From assembly GCA_009377605.1 (NCBI GenBank), contig WHTT01000062.1:1-37883 (forward strand): a DNA stretch of 37,883 nt. The letters are read 5' to 3'. Numbering within the stretch: position 1 is the stretch's first letter; each line of letters starts with the position of its first letter. The notes beneath the pieces are model-generated. The model was given only the letters and a program-made list of their open reading frames with translations. It searched no databases and had not been told where the DNA came from. This stretch comes from Luteitalea sp. (GTDB lineage Bacteria > Acidobacteriota > Vicinamibacteria > Vicinamibacterales > Vicinamibacteraceae). Positions 1 through 7,466 of the stretch are shown here, one piece after another. Both the position numbers and the translations under genes were made by a program.

Positions 1-1
1 G

Positions 2-358
2 GAAAGCCGTCTGGTGCCGTTCTCGGATCTCGAGCTTGCGGCGGGGCAGAACGCCGACTCGCCGGAGAGCTCCTGGTTCGACACCCAGGGGCGGTGGTGC
101 GAACCGCCGGCCTCCTGGAGCTCGGCCGATCCCCAGGCGCTGGTCCTGCGTCAGGAGGTTCATCGGGCGCTGGAGGCCGCAATCCACGCCCTGCCTGCCG
201 GCCCGCGCGCGGTTGTCATGCTCAGAGACATCGAGGGCCTGCCAGCCGAGGAGGCCTGTAACATTCTCGAGATTTCCGAGACCAATCAACGTGTCTTGCT
301 GCACCGCGGCCGGACACGTGTCCGGCGCGCGCTTGCGGCCCTGCTGGAGCGACGCTGA
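2..358 (+). CDS. ECF-type RNA polymerase sigma factor, C-terminal part (5' end outside window)
   Basis: The frame is open from the window edge, so the true start lies upstream. The visible 118 residues are the end of a sigma-70 family ECF factor. The segment LPAGPRAVVMLRDIEGLPAE followed by EACNILEISE and RVLLHRGRTRVRRAL is the region 4 helix-turn-helix that reads the -35 element; the linker before it is acidic and poorly conserved. The family directs core RNA polymerase to a small regulon and is usually held by a cognate anti-sigma factor. A zinc anti-sigma gene follows 22 bp downstream on the same strand, which fits such a pair. Region 2 is not visible, so the ECF subgroup cannot be assigned. 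Confidence 0.85.
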   Translation, partial: ESRLVPFSDLELAAGQNADSPESSWFDTQGRWCEPPASWSSADPQALVLRQEVHRALEAAIHALPAGPRAVVMLRDIEGLPAEEACNILEISETNQRVLLHRGRTRVRRALAALLERR

Positions 359-380
359 TGGTGTGGAGGCCTTGCAAGCC

Positions 381-626
381 ATGCTGACCTGCAAAGACGT
401 GACTGAACGGCTGACCGCCTATCTCGAACAGGACCTGTCGTGGTGGGAGCGAATGCAGTTCAGGCTCCACCTCGCGATGTGCAAGTTCTGCCGGCGCTAC
501 GTGTCGCAAATGCGGACGACGCTCGCGATGCTGCGGCGGCTCGAGCCGAGCGCCAAGGGCGGCTCGATCGACGCCACGCTGCGAGAGGCGTTTCGGGCAT
601 GGCGCAAGGAGGAGCAGGTTCCATAG
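381..626 (+). CDS. zinc-binding anti-sigma factor (zf-HC2 type), small
   Basis: An 81-residue protein that begins MLTCKDVTERL and contains HLAMCKFCRRY near residues 30-40, which matches the H-x3-C-x2-C zinc motif of ZAS/zf-HC2 anti-sigma domains. Such proteins bind and silence ECF sigma factors, sometimes in a redox-dependent way. It follows the ECF sigma gene directly, supporting a sigma/anti-sigma pair. There is no membrane helix, so it would be a soluble cytoplasmic regulator. ATG 381 is preferred; GTG 363 is an in-frame alternative. The TAG stop at 624-626 lies one base before a REP palindrome. Confidence 0.8.
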   Translation: MLTCKDVTERLTAYLEQDLSWWERMQFRLHLAMCKFCRRYVSQMRTTLAMLRRLEPSAKGGSIDATLREAFRAWRKEEQVP

Positions 627-627
627 C

Positions 628-653
628 GGCCGCCTCGGCGAGGCGGCCCTACC
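628..653 (-). repeat. REP palindrome copy A (GTAG-headed, read on minus strand)
   Basis: A 21-bp palindrome (arms GGCCGCCTCG / CGAGGCGGCC around one base) is followed on the plus strand by CTACC. Read on the minus strand this is GGTAG plus hairpin, the layout of REP elements mobilised by RAYT (TnpA-REP) Y1 transposases. It starts one base after the stop of the anti-sigma gene. Related copies are at 3839-3900, 28845-28900 and 36757-36782. Confidence 0.8.
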
Positions 654-664
654 ACCGTTCCCCG

Positions 665-823
665 CTAGACCTCCAACCCCTCGGGCACGTTCTCCATTGG
701 ATCACTGACCTGGTTCGGACGACGGTTTGCGATTTGAAGAGTGGGATCCAGGCTTCCGATCGTCACCGTAAACGTTTGGCCAGACTGCCAGGTCAGAATG
801 CCGTCCATGTACCGGTACACGGC
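665..823 (-). pseudogene. remnant of a TonB-dependent (Oar-like) outer-membrane receptor C-terminus
   Basis: On the minus strand a short frame reads MDGILTWQSGQTFTVTIGS, then IANRRPNQVSDP and ends VPEGLEV-stop at 665. The pattern LTWQSGQ-F-TV-(T/S)-G followed by NRPN-V-DP is typical of the C-terminal barrel of the large TonB-dependent, carboxypeptidase-regulatory-like receptors abundant in Acidobacteriota. Only about 50 codons remain and an in-frame TAA lies just upstream, so this is a decayed 3' fragment, not a working gene. The assignment rests on motif recall; a protein search with this fragment would settle it. Nothing else is evident in 627-951 apart from the REP element. Confidence 0.45.
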
Positions 824-951
824 TTATTTCGTCTCAGGTGAAAGGGTCGGACCCGAAGGCTGGGCCGTCCGCGACGGCGGCCTCCGATCGGCCGCATACG
901 CGGGACACCAGCGCGGAGTGGAACTTCTACGGAGAAGTGCCCGGCGCTCAC

Positions 952-1860
952 TCAGAGGAGGGACGATGACTTCCGCTCTTCGAGCTCTTCGAGCGTCCTG
1001 GGCCAATTCGACTTGAGGAGCCGAGACAGCGCGCGATCGGCTAGCAGCCGGCCGCCGGTCTGACAGGTCGCACAGTAGTTGGCCTCGTTCTCTCCGTAGA
1101 CAATGCGCTGGATCGGCGTGCCGCACCTGGGGCACGGCTGGCGGTATTTGCCGTGAACGGCCATGGCGGCGTGGAATGCGGTGACTTTCTCGGGGAAGCC
1201 ATCGCCGACTTCACCGCGCAGGCGTTCGATCCATTCGACCAGAACCTCCGTCGCGGCGCGGTAGAGCCGATCGCACTCATTCGCGTCGAGCTGATGGGTT
1301 TGCTTGAACGGAGACAACTGGGCGCGATGGAGGATCTCGTCGGAGAAGGCGTTGCCGATCCCGCTCAGGATACGCGGGTCGGTCAGGGCTCGCTTCAGCG
1401 TGTGGTTCTCTCGGCGAAGGGCGCCACGGAACTCCGCCGCCGAGGCTTCGAGCAGCTCGAGGCCACCGCGATCGAATGCGGCGACCTCGGCCTCACCGCG
1501 CACCAGGTGCAGGGAGGCGCGTTTTTTGGCACTGGCTTCCGTGAAGAGCAGCGTGCCGTGGGCGAAGTCGAACGCGGCGAGGCCGGCCCGCCCCGGCGCT
1601 GCCGCACCTCGCTTCCGCCAGCGGAGCCGGCCGGCAATCATCAGGTGGATAACGAGAAAGAGCTCGTCCTCCATGGCGAGCAGGATTCGCTTGCCCAAGC
1701 GGCGGACGCCCACGACCCGCTTGCCGACGACCTCATCGATCGGGGGTACCGTCGAGCGCAAGACGAACAGGCTGGTCAGCCGGACACGCTCCAGCGCGTG
1801 ACCGTTGATCAGCGCGTCGAGGCGCTCGATGTAGATCGCGACCTGGGGCAGCTCGGGCAT
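952..1860 (-). CDS. mutM: formamidopyrimidine-DNA glycosylase family protein (Fpg/Nei)
   Basis: A 302-residue base-excision-repair glycosylase/AP lyase. It starts MPELPQVAIY, so the catalytic Pro2 and Glu3 are present after Met1 (family usual MPELPEVE). Lys57 lies in RRLGKRILL, the hairpin lysine used by the family. A C-terminal zinc finger is intact: Cys243-x2-Cys246-x16-Cys263-x2-Cys266. The H2TH region contains LTDPRILSGIGNAFSDEIL, matching the family core. The frame is open upstream of ATG 1860, but the PELP start fixes the N-terminus. The divergent N-terminal third (LTSLFVLRS) means substrate preference (Fpg or Nei-like) cannot be told. It lies 61 bp downstream of the dienelactone hydrolase gene on the same strand and may be cotranscribed. 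Confidence 0.88.
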   Translation of the reverse strand: MPELPQVAIYIERLDALINGHALERVRLTSLFVLRSTVPPIDEVVGKRVVGVRRLGKRILLAMEDELFLVIHLMIAGRLRWRKRGAAAPGRAGLAAFDFAHGTLLFTEASAKKRASLHLVRGEAEVAAFDRGGLELLEASAAEFRGALRRENHTLKRALTDPRILSGIGNAFSDEILHRAQLSPFKQTHQLDANECDRLYRAATEVLVEWIERLRGEVGDGFPEKVTAFHAAMAVHGKYRQPCPRCGTPIQRIVYGENEANYCATCQTGGRLLADRALSRLLKSNWPRTLEELEERKSSSLL

Positions 1861-1921
1861 AGAAGGAAGGCCCCTGCGATGCTGCGTGGGCAGGCCTGCG
1901 CTGCGGCCGTCATGCTTCGCG

Positions 1922-2752
1922 CTATCCGCGCAGGTGCTCCTCGAAGAACTCGGTTGTCCGCTGCCACGCCAGCTTTGCCGCCTCTTCGTCGTAGCGCGGC
2001 GTCGTGTCGTTGTTGAAGCCGTGCTGCGTGCCGGGGTACTGGTATCTCGTGTAGCGCACGCTGCTTGCTTTGAGCGCGGCCTCGTACGCCGGCCATGCGG
2101 CGTTGATCCGATCGTCCTTTTCCGCATGGTGAATGAGAAGGGGCGCCTTGATCTTTGCGACATCCTCGGCGTCCGCCGCACTACCGTAGAACGGCACCGC
2201 CGCGTCGAGGTCCGGCACGCGCGTCGCAAGCATGTTGGAGATCCCGCCGCCGTAACAGAAGCCGACGACGCCAACCTTCCCCGTGCAGTCCGGGCGGTTC
2301 CGGAGGAACGTTACTGCTGCGACGAAGTCTTCTCGTGTCTTGGTCTGATCGAGCTTGCCGAACAGCTCCCGGGCGTTGTCCTCATCCCCAGGGTATCCGC
2401 CCAACGGCGTCAACGCGTCCGGCGCAAACGTGATGTAACTCTCGAGCGCCAGCCGGCGGGCGACATCCTCGATATGGGGGTTCAGGCCGCGGTTCTCGTG
2501 CACTACGAGCACGCCGGGCAGCTTGTCCGAGCCGCTGGCCGGCCGGACGAAGTATCCACGCATGGTCCCCGTACCTTGCGGTGACGGGTATTCGAGGTAC
2601 TCCGCCTTCAGCCGCTCGTCGTCTTTGGGAACTTGCTGTGCCTCAGCGAATCGCGGATTCAACGCGTCGAGCAACATGGCTGCCGTCATGCCGCCCGCCG
2701 CGAACTTGCCTGCGGCGTCCAGGAACCCGCGACGGTCGATGAGCCCGTGCAC
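1922..2752 (-). CDS. dienelactone hydrolase family protein (N-terminal leader cut by an in-frame stop)
   Basis: An alpha/beta hydrolase of the dienelactone hydrolase family, 276 residues from GTG 2752. The nucleophile Cys166 lies in GFCYGGG; VVHENRGL carries the conserved Glu; the C-terminal GTQHGFNN carries the catalytic His, and LLIHHAEKDDRI the Asp region. Near the N-terminus DRRGFLDAAGKFAAGG resembles a twin-arginine (Tat) signal, so the protein may be exported. The frame continues upstream through a TAA to a better start at 2812 with a good ribosome site (see next entry), so GTG 2752 may be only a restart point. The nearby residues fit a family N-terminus of the kind KASDFDxxLLDLxDxYVHGxIDRRGFL. 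Physiological substrate unknown. Confidence 0.8.
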   Translation of the reverse strand: MHGLIDRRGFLDAAGKFAAGGMTAAMLLDALNPRFAEAQQVPKDDERLKAEYLEYPSPQGTGTMRGYFVRPASGSDKLPGVLVVHENRGLNPHIEDVARRLALESYITFAPDALTPLGGYPGDEDNARELFGKLDQTKTREDFVAAVTFLRNRPDCTGKVGVVGFCYGGGISNMLATRVPDLDAAVPFYGSAADAEDVAKIKAPLLIHHAEKDDRINAAWPAYEAALKASSVRYTRYQYPGTQHGFNNDTTPRYDEEAAKLAWQRTTEFFEEHLRG

Positions 2753-2824
2753 TTACTGGTCGAAGAGATCCAGCAGCCCCTGATCGAAATCGCTCGCCTT
2801 CTTTCGCGTCATGCCTGCACCTCC
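2753..2824 (-). other. original 5' end of the dienelactone hydrolase gene, with ribosome site and premature TAA
   Basis: ATG 2812 follows GGAGGTG (plus-strand cacctcc, 2818-2824) with 5-nt spacing, the best ribosome site near this gene. It encodes MTRKKASDFDQGLLDLFDQ, then TAA at 2753-2755, then continues in the same frame as VHGLIDRRGFL. A TAC or TAT (Tyr) codon in place of TAA would give DLFDQYVHGLIDRRGFL, one continuous protein. A single base change therefore separates leader and body. Expression now would need readthrough or reinitiation at the adjacent GTG (TAAGTG). Confidence 0.7.
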
Positions 2825-2876
2825 AGAATGCCGTGTGGGTAACGCTTCCAGGGGGCAACGTGGCAATGTTACAGCA

Positions 2877-2932
2877 GGAAAATGGGACCGGGTACCTTTT
2901 CGCGCCCGAAATGGTACCCGGTCCCATTTTCC
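2877..2932. repeat. 56-bp inverted repeat, 20-bp perfect arms
   Basis: Arms 2877-2896 and 2913-2932 are perfect reverse complements (core AAAATGGGACCGGGTACC). The 16-nt loop is itself partly self-complementary (TTTCG / CGAAA). It lies between the divergent dienelactone hydrolase and peptidase genes, 18 bp before the peptidase start. There is no GTAG head, so it is not part of the REP family found elsewhere here. It may be a dispersed MITE-like repeat or a strong hairpin. Confidence 0.85.
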
Positions 2933-2949
2933 GGGATTAAGCTCGTACA

Positions 2950-3879
2950 GTGCACGGCAACCGTGGAAGCCAAGCTTTCGTCCTGCTCGCAAGCCTTCTC
3001 GTGTCGCAATCGACGGCTCCCGAGCTCCAGCTGACGGTTGATGCCCCCAAGTCGCTGGCGGGCGCCGCCCAGCGTGTCGAGCAGGTCGACCGAGAACAGC
3101 TCGTCCGTGCGCTCGGTCAGGCGGGCCTCGAGCTCCCGCCACGGGTTCACGTGACGCTCATCGCCGAAGCGGATGGCCGCGCGCGCGGAACGCCACCTTG
3201 GATCGTCGGCCGCGCCTTCGCGCCATACGACGTGGTCATCTTTCCCGAGCGTCTCGCGTCTTCTTATCCCTACGACTCGCTCGAATCGACCGTCCGTCAC
3301 GAGATTGTGCACCTCGCGCTTGCTGCTCGCGCCGGCGCCTACCCGCTGCCGCGATGGTTTCACGAGGGCGTCGCCGTGTCGGTGGAATCTGGATGGGGCA
3401 TTACAGACAGGGCCCGGCTGCTGTTTGCGCTCGCGGGTGAGCCGGCAATCGGTGATGTGGAGCGGCTCTTCGGATCGAACGCGCGGCAGCAGACAACGCG
3501 GGCGTACCTCCTGGCGGCAGTGCTCGTCGCGGACGTGCGTCGTCGTCATGGTCTCGACGTGCCCGGAGCCATAGCCGGCCACGTGGCGGCCGGCACGCCG
3601 TTCCGCCGCGCCTTCGAGCTCGAGACGGGCGAGTCGGCCGACGCAGCGGCGGCTCGCGCGTGGCAGCCTTATCGACGCTGGACGGTATGGATCCCCGTTG
3701 TTGCCAGAAGAGGATCGGTGTGGCTGATGGTACTCGCGATCGCTGCGCTGGCCTTCATCGCCCGCCGTCGCCGGCGTGCGCGCCAGCGCCGCCGATGGGA
3801 GGAAGAGGAGGGGGAGGACGAGGAGCACGACGAAGCACGGCGCGTTCGGCGAACGCGCCCTACCATCGGTGGAAGGTAG
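2950..3879 (+). CDS. membrane-anchored zinc peptidase-like protein (HExxH, peptidase MA type)
   Basis: A 309-residue protein with a hydrophobic N-terminus (AFVLLASLLVS) that looks like a signal peptide. The zinc motif HEIVH spans residues 117-121, and WFHEGVA (136-142) supplies the downstream Glu expected in gluzincins of the peptidase MA-like group. Near the C-terminus WLMVLAIAALAFIARRRRRA is a membrane helix with a basic stop-transfer flank, then a highly charged tail. The catalytic domain is probably periplasmic. The start is GTG 2950; no clear ribosome site was seen. The last 14 codons (tail RRVRRTRPTIGGR) and the TAG stop lie inside a REP/BIME element, so the tail was probably acquired by insertion. 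Substrate unknown. Confidence 0.72.
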   Translation: MHGNRGSQAFVLLASLLVSQSTAPELQLTVDAPKSLAGAAQRVEQVDREQLVRALGQAGLELPPRVHVTLIAEADGRARGTPPWIVGRAFAPYDVVIFPERLASSYPYDSLESTVRHEIVHLALAARAGAYPLPRWFHEGVAVSVESGWGITDRARLLFALAGEPAIGDVERLFGSNARQQTTRAYLLAAVLVADVRRRHGLDVPGAIAGHVAAGTPFRRAFELETGESADAAAARAWQPYRRWTVWIPVVARRGSVWLMVLAIAALAFIARRRRRARQRRRWEEEEGEDEEHDEARRVRRTRPTIGGR

Positions 3880-3900
3880 GGACGCCTCGCCGAGGCGTCC
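3839..3900. repeat. BIME copy B: two REP palindromes in opposite orientation
   Basis: The first palindrome (3839-3859, arms GGCGCGTTCG / CGAACGCGCC) is followed by CTACC; then a short spacer; then GGTAG and a second palindrome (3880-3900, arms GGACGCCTCG / CGAGGCGTCC). Two GTAG-headed hairpins pointing towards each other form a bacterial interspersed mosaic element. The upstream peptidase gene ends inside it. The same pair recurs at 28845-28900. Confidence 0.85.
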
Positions 3901-3944
3901 TGACTTTGGGCCATAATGGACCATCCAAGATTGGAGAGATCGCA

Positions 3945-4114
3945 ATGGTCCTAGACGATATCCGCCAGGCGTGGCGTACGGCGTGACGCTCGGCGATCAG
4001 TGGAGCTGGGTGCTCGTAACGAGCATCCTGGCCACGACGACGCTCCTGGCCTGCTGGCGACCGGCACGTCAGGCCGCTCGTGTCGATCCAGTGACACTGC
4101 TCAGGGAGGAATAG
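3945..4114 (+). pseudogene. collapsed MacB/ADOP-type ABC permease remnant
   Basis: ATG 3945, preceded by GGAGAG, encodes MVLDDIRQAWRTA and then stops; this resembles the N-terminus of acidobacterial duplicated orphan permeases. A second frame overlapping the first reads VTLGDQWSWVLVTSILATTT, then LLACWRPARQAARVDP and VTLLREE-stop at 4112-4114. That ending (RPARxAARVDPVxxLRxE) is the hallmark C-terminus of MacB-like permeases. The two ends are joined with almost the whole gene missing and the frames out of register, which indicates a large internal deletion. No function remains. Confidence 0.6.
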
Positions 4115-4280
4115 CGACAAAATCGTCACTATCCGTCTCACGCTAAGATGAACGGGGCGTATCCGTCGTCGACCGGCGACGGCTGGGCTGGACATCATCA
4201 GGCTGGTTCTCGACGGAGCGACCGCAGACGCCTGTGCTATCTTCGGAACGCGTAGAGCGCAAGAGGAGAAGCGGCCAACG

Positions 4281-4340
4281 GTGCACAGGACACTAGCAAA
4301 CGACCGCGGACGCAATCGATTGGTCCACTGCGGATCATGA
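4281..4340 (+). other. possible 19-codon leader ORF overlapping the transporter start
   Basis: GTG 4281 opens a 19-codon frame whose TGA (4338-4340) overlaps the ATG of the AI-2E transporter as ATGA. AGGAG at 4264-4268 is 12 nt upstream, rather far. The transporter itself lacks a clear ribosome site, so translational coupling is conceivable. Weak evidence; it could be chance. Confidence 0.2.
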
Positions 4341-5413
4341 CCGAAGAGCGCTTTCGCAAAACGTTCCTGCTGTTGCTGGTCGTCGCGATCTCCATCGCGT
4401 TTCTCGCCCTCATTCAGACCTTTCTGCTGACGATCCTCCTGGCGGCGATCTTTGCCGGCGTCGCCCACCCGATCTATCTGCGCCTCCAGCGTCTGCTGCG
4501 CGGAAGCCGCGCGGTGGCCTCGCTCTGCACGCTCGTCCTGCTCCTGGCGCTGGTCATCGTGCCGCTGCTCGGGCTCGTGGGTGCGGTCGCGAACGAAGCG
4601 CTTCAGATCAGTGAGAACGTCCGGCCCTGGATCGAGCGCACGCTCAAAGAGCCCAGCGGGTTGGATACCTACGTGGCCCGGATCCCGTTCATCGATGAGG
4701 TCGAGCCCATCCGCGCCGAGCTGCTCACCCGCGGCGGTGAGCTGGTCGGCAACCTGGGCGCCTTTCTCTTCAAGACCCTGTCAGCGACGACACGCGGCAC
4801 GGTCGTGTTCTTCTTCCACTTCTTCATCCTCCTCTACGCGATGTTCTTCTTTCTGATGGACGGAAAGCAGATGCTGCAGGCCTCGCTGGCCTATCTGCCG
4901 CTGACAGAGGCGGACAAGAAGCGGATGCTCGACAGGTTTACCTCGGTGACACGCGCCACGTTGAAGGGCACCCTCCTCATCGGCGTCCTGCAAGGCGGTC
5001 TGGCCGGGCTGGCGTTCTGGGTGCTGGGCATCGAAGGGGCGATCTTCTGGACGACGCTGATGATCGTGCTCTCGATCATCCCCGGCGTCGGCGTCGCGTT
5101 GGTTTGGGTGCCGGCCGTCATCGTGCTCTTCGTGCAGGGCGCCGTGGCACAAGGGCTCGGCCTGGCGCTCTTCTGCGCGCTCGTCGTTGGGTCGCTCGAC
5201 AACGTGCTGCGTCCACGTCTGGTCGGCCGCGACACCAAGATGCCCGATCTGCTCATTCTCTTCTCGACGCTCGGCGGGATCTTTCTCTTCGGGGTGACCG
5301 GATTCATCGTCGGTCCGATTATCGCCGCGCTGTTCATCACGGTGTGGGAGATGTTCGGGGCCGCGTTCCGCGACATGCTCCCCGAGGGTGGCGAGACCGT
5401 GTCGCGGGGATGA
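4337..5413 (+). CDS. AI-2E family transporter (TqsA/PerM-like membrane protein)
   Basis: A 358-residue polytopic inner-membrane protein. Two N-terminal helices (LLLLVVAISIAFLALIQTFL and LLTILLAAIFAGVA) are followed by a third, an extracytoplasmic segment around residues 90-150, then VVFFFHFFILLYAMFFFLMD and several C-terminal helices. Family landmarks are IIPGVGVALVWVPAVI and SLDNVLRPRLVG near the C-terminus. Members export the autoinducer AI-2 or move ions or other solutes; substrate cannot be assigned from sequence, and no luxS or lsr gene lies nearby. Length is typical (340-370). The next membrane-protein gene begins about 50 bp downstream on the same strand. Confidence 0.87.
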   Translation: MTEERFRKTFLLLLVVAISIAFLALIQTFLLTILLAAIFAGVAHPIYLRLQRLLRGSRAVASLCTLVLLLALVIVPLLGLVGAVANEALQISENVRPWIERTLKEPSGLDTYVARIPFIDEVEPIRAELLTRGGELVGNLGAFLFKTLSATTRGTVVFFFHFFILLYAMFFFLMDGKQMLQASLAYLPLTEADKKRMLDRFTSVTRATLKGTLLIGVLQGGLAGLAFWVLGIEGAIFWTTLMIVLSIIPGVGVALVWVPAVIVLFVQGAVAQGLGLALFCALVVGSLDNVLRPRLVGRDTKMPDLLILFSTLGGIFLFGVTGFIVGPIIAALFITVWEMFGAAFRDMLPEGGETVSRG

Positions 5414-5461
5414 CACGATGGACGGGCTCTCCGCGCGGTTGGAGAGGCGTTGGCGCAGGTG

Positions 5462-7465
5462 ATGGCTCTCCGGCCGGTCGGTTGGCGAGGACGGGCGGCG
5501 CACGTGCCGGCAATTGGCTTCTTCATTGCGCTCTCGCTTGCCTTCAGCTATCCGCTTTGCCGGCACCTGCCCGACGGCCTCCTGGGCGTTGCCGCTGGCG
5601 ACAACGTCGCCTCTGCGTGGAACTTCTGGTGGGCACATCAAGCGCTCTGGTCTGACGCGTCGCCGATCTGGACGCCCGCCCTATTCGCGCCACTGGGCAC
5701 GAGTCTCGTGCTTCACACGGCAAGCTGGATTCCCGCGTATCCCACCGTGCTGCTGCTGCCCGGCGCCGGCGTCGTAACGCAGTACAACCTCGCGGTGCTG
5801 GCAACGATCTTCCTGAACGGCATCTGTGCCTACGCCGCGGCACTGATATTGGCGCGTGATCGCCTGGCGGCCGCCTTGGCAGGTGTCGTGTTTGCCGGCG
5901 CGCCGTTCCTCATGATGCGCCTGAACGGCCATCTGAATGTCCTCTCGGCTTGGGGGCTGCCGCTCTTGATCGTCGCGCTCGACGCGCTACATCGACGACC
6001 CACGTTGCGCGCCGCCGTGGCGGTTGGGACGATTGTCGGCGCTCTGGGTTATCTCGATTATTACTACCTGGTCTTTGGTCTCCTCCTGGGTGGAGGAGAC
6101 GTGCTGCTGCGCTGCAGCCGGATCACCCTCGTCAGGAGCGCCCTGACGCCGAGAAGACGTCGGGTCGCGACGGCCCTCGTGGCAATGCTCATCATCGTCG
6201 TAGCGGCGATTCTGTACATCGCGTCGACCGGCGGTGGAGAGCTGCGGCTTGGTGGCGTGCACGTCAGCTTCCATCACACCTTCAACGCCAGGGTCGCCAC
6301 TGGTGTGCTGTTCGCGGCTCTCTTGCTCGTCTGGGCCTGGCCAACGATCGAGATCCGGCGGTCGGATCTTCACGGCCCACCGTTGCATCTGTTCGCGCTC
6401 GCCCTGGGCGTTGCGGCGCTGCTCCTCGCGCCGCTCATCATGGCAGGCACGCAATTGTGGCTCGAAGGCGACTACGCATCGCAGGCGTATCACTGGCGCA
6501 GCGCACCATCTGGCATCGACGTGGGCAGCCTACTGCTCGGCAATCCTCTCCACCCCTGGTGGGGTGGTGCGGTCTCGGCGGTCTACGACAGCTTCGGTAT
6601 CAATCGGGCAGAAAGCGCCGCGTGGCTCGGCGGCGTACCGCTCGCGCTGTTGGGCGTGGCGTGGGTCAGATACCGGCATGTGGACGACGTGCGACGGTGG
6701 CTCTGGATTGCGGCGTTCTTCACCCTCTGGGCGCTCGGCCCATATCTCATGGTGCTCGGGGCGAACAGCGGCGTCATGCTGCCGCAAACGCTGCTTCGCT
6801 TCGTGCCGGTGCTGTCGAATGCGCGTATCCCGGGACGCGCCTTCGTTGTCTCATTGCTGGCGGTCGCCCTCCTCGCCGCTATGGTGGTGGCGACTCTCCG
6901 GAAGGGAAGACGGGGATGGATGCTGGGCACTGGCGCGATCGTCCTCACGCTCATCGACTACCTACCAGCGCCGTACCCCGTGCTGCGGCTGGATACGCCT
7001 CCGATATACGAGCGTTTCGAGGGACTACCGGCGGGGGCCGTGCTCGACGTCCCGCTTGGCGTGCGCGATGGCTTTGGAGCACGCGGCCGATTGAATCACC
7101 GAGTGCTGTTCTATCAGACCATTCACGGGCGGCCGATCTTCGGCGGTTTCGTGGCGCGGCTGTCGCCGCGAGTGAAGGCGGCTTACGCGCACGATCCGGT
7201 GCTTCGTCGCCTGTTGCAGCTGTCCAGCGACGCGACCGATGCGTTGCCGGAGACAGCGGGAGGGCGGCGGGCCGGAGCTGTCTCGAGTCTCGCCTGCGCA
7301 GCCCGCTACGTCGTTTTGGATCGCAAGCGCGCCACACTGGAGATGGAACGGTTTCTCAACGAGGCCTTTCTCCTGCGGCGGCTTGCGGATGATGGCGCAC
7401 GGCGTTTGTATCTCGTCGAGCGAGTCCGCGCCGTGCGCTGTTCTCAATCCGACACGCCGGGCTGA
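5462..7465 (+). CDS. large polytopic membrane protein, GT-C glycosyltransferase-like (function unassigned)
   Basis: About 667 residues with a dozen or so hydrophobic helices up to roughly residue 500, then a soluble C-terminal part. An early loop contains GDNVASAWNFWWAHQALWS, an acidic/aromatic loop like the first periplasmic loop of many GT-C enzymes, where an Asp acts on a polyprenyl-linked sugar. LGYLDYYYLVFGLLLGGGD and WGLPLLIVALDALHRRP also fit GT-C-like architecture. No firm family match is made. The start is uncertain: ATG 5462 is used; GTG 5459 and TTG 5450 are in frame, with GGAGAGG at 5441-5447. The 3' end abuts the convergent gene at 7467 with one base between stops. Confidence 0.65.
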   Translation: MALRPVGWRGRAAHVPAIGFFIALSLAFSYPLCRHLPDGLLGVAAGDNVASAWNFWWAHQALWSDASPIWTPALFAPLGTSLVLHTASWIPAYPTVLLLPGAGVVTQYNLAVLATIFLNGICAYAAALILARDRLAAALAGVVFAGAPFLMMRLNGHLNVLSAWGLPLLIVALDALHRRPTLRAAVAVGTIVGALGYLDYYYLVFGLLLGGGDVLLRCSRITLVRSALTPRRRRVATALVAMLIIVVAAILYIASTGGGELRLGGVHVSFHHTFNARVATGVLFAALLLVWAWPTIEIRRSDLHGPPLHLFALALGVAALLLAPLIMAGTQLWLEGDYASQAYHWRSAPSGIDVGSLLLGNPLHPWWGGAVSAVYDSFGINRAESAAWLGGVPLALLGVAWVRYRHVDDVRRWLWIAAFFTLWALGPYLMVLGANSGVMLPQTLLRFVPVLSNARIPGRAFVVSLLAVALLAAMVVATLRKGRRGWMLGTGAIVLTLIDYLPAPYPVLRLDTPPIYERFEGLPAGAVLDVPLGVRDGFGARGRLNHRVLFYQTIHGRPIFGGFVARLSPRVKAAYAHDPVLRRLLQLSSDATDALPETAGGRRAGAVSSLACAARYVVLDRKRATLEMERFLNEAFLLRRLADDGARRLYLVERVRAVRCSQSDTPG

Positions 7466-7466
7466 C

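Noticed and set aside
838-969. 43-codon frame from GTG 838 ending ...WNFYGEVPGAHSEEGR
   Set aside because: No ribosome site, the start is not convincing and it overlaps the end of Fpg; it could be a decayed fragment but there is no support.
966-1016. 16-codon frame with strong ribosome site (GAGGAGGGACG ATG)
   Set aside because: It lies antisense to the 3' end of the Fpg gene, is very short and shows no features; the site is probably chance.
1861-2274. Upstream extension of the Fpg frame
   Set aside because: The added residues are Arg/Thr/Ser-rich shadow of the dienelactone hydrolase gene; the catalytic Pro-Glu must follow the start Met at 1860.
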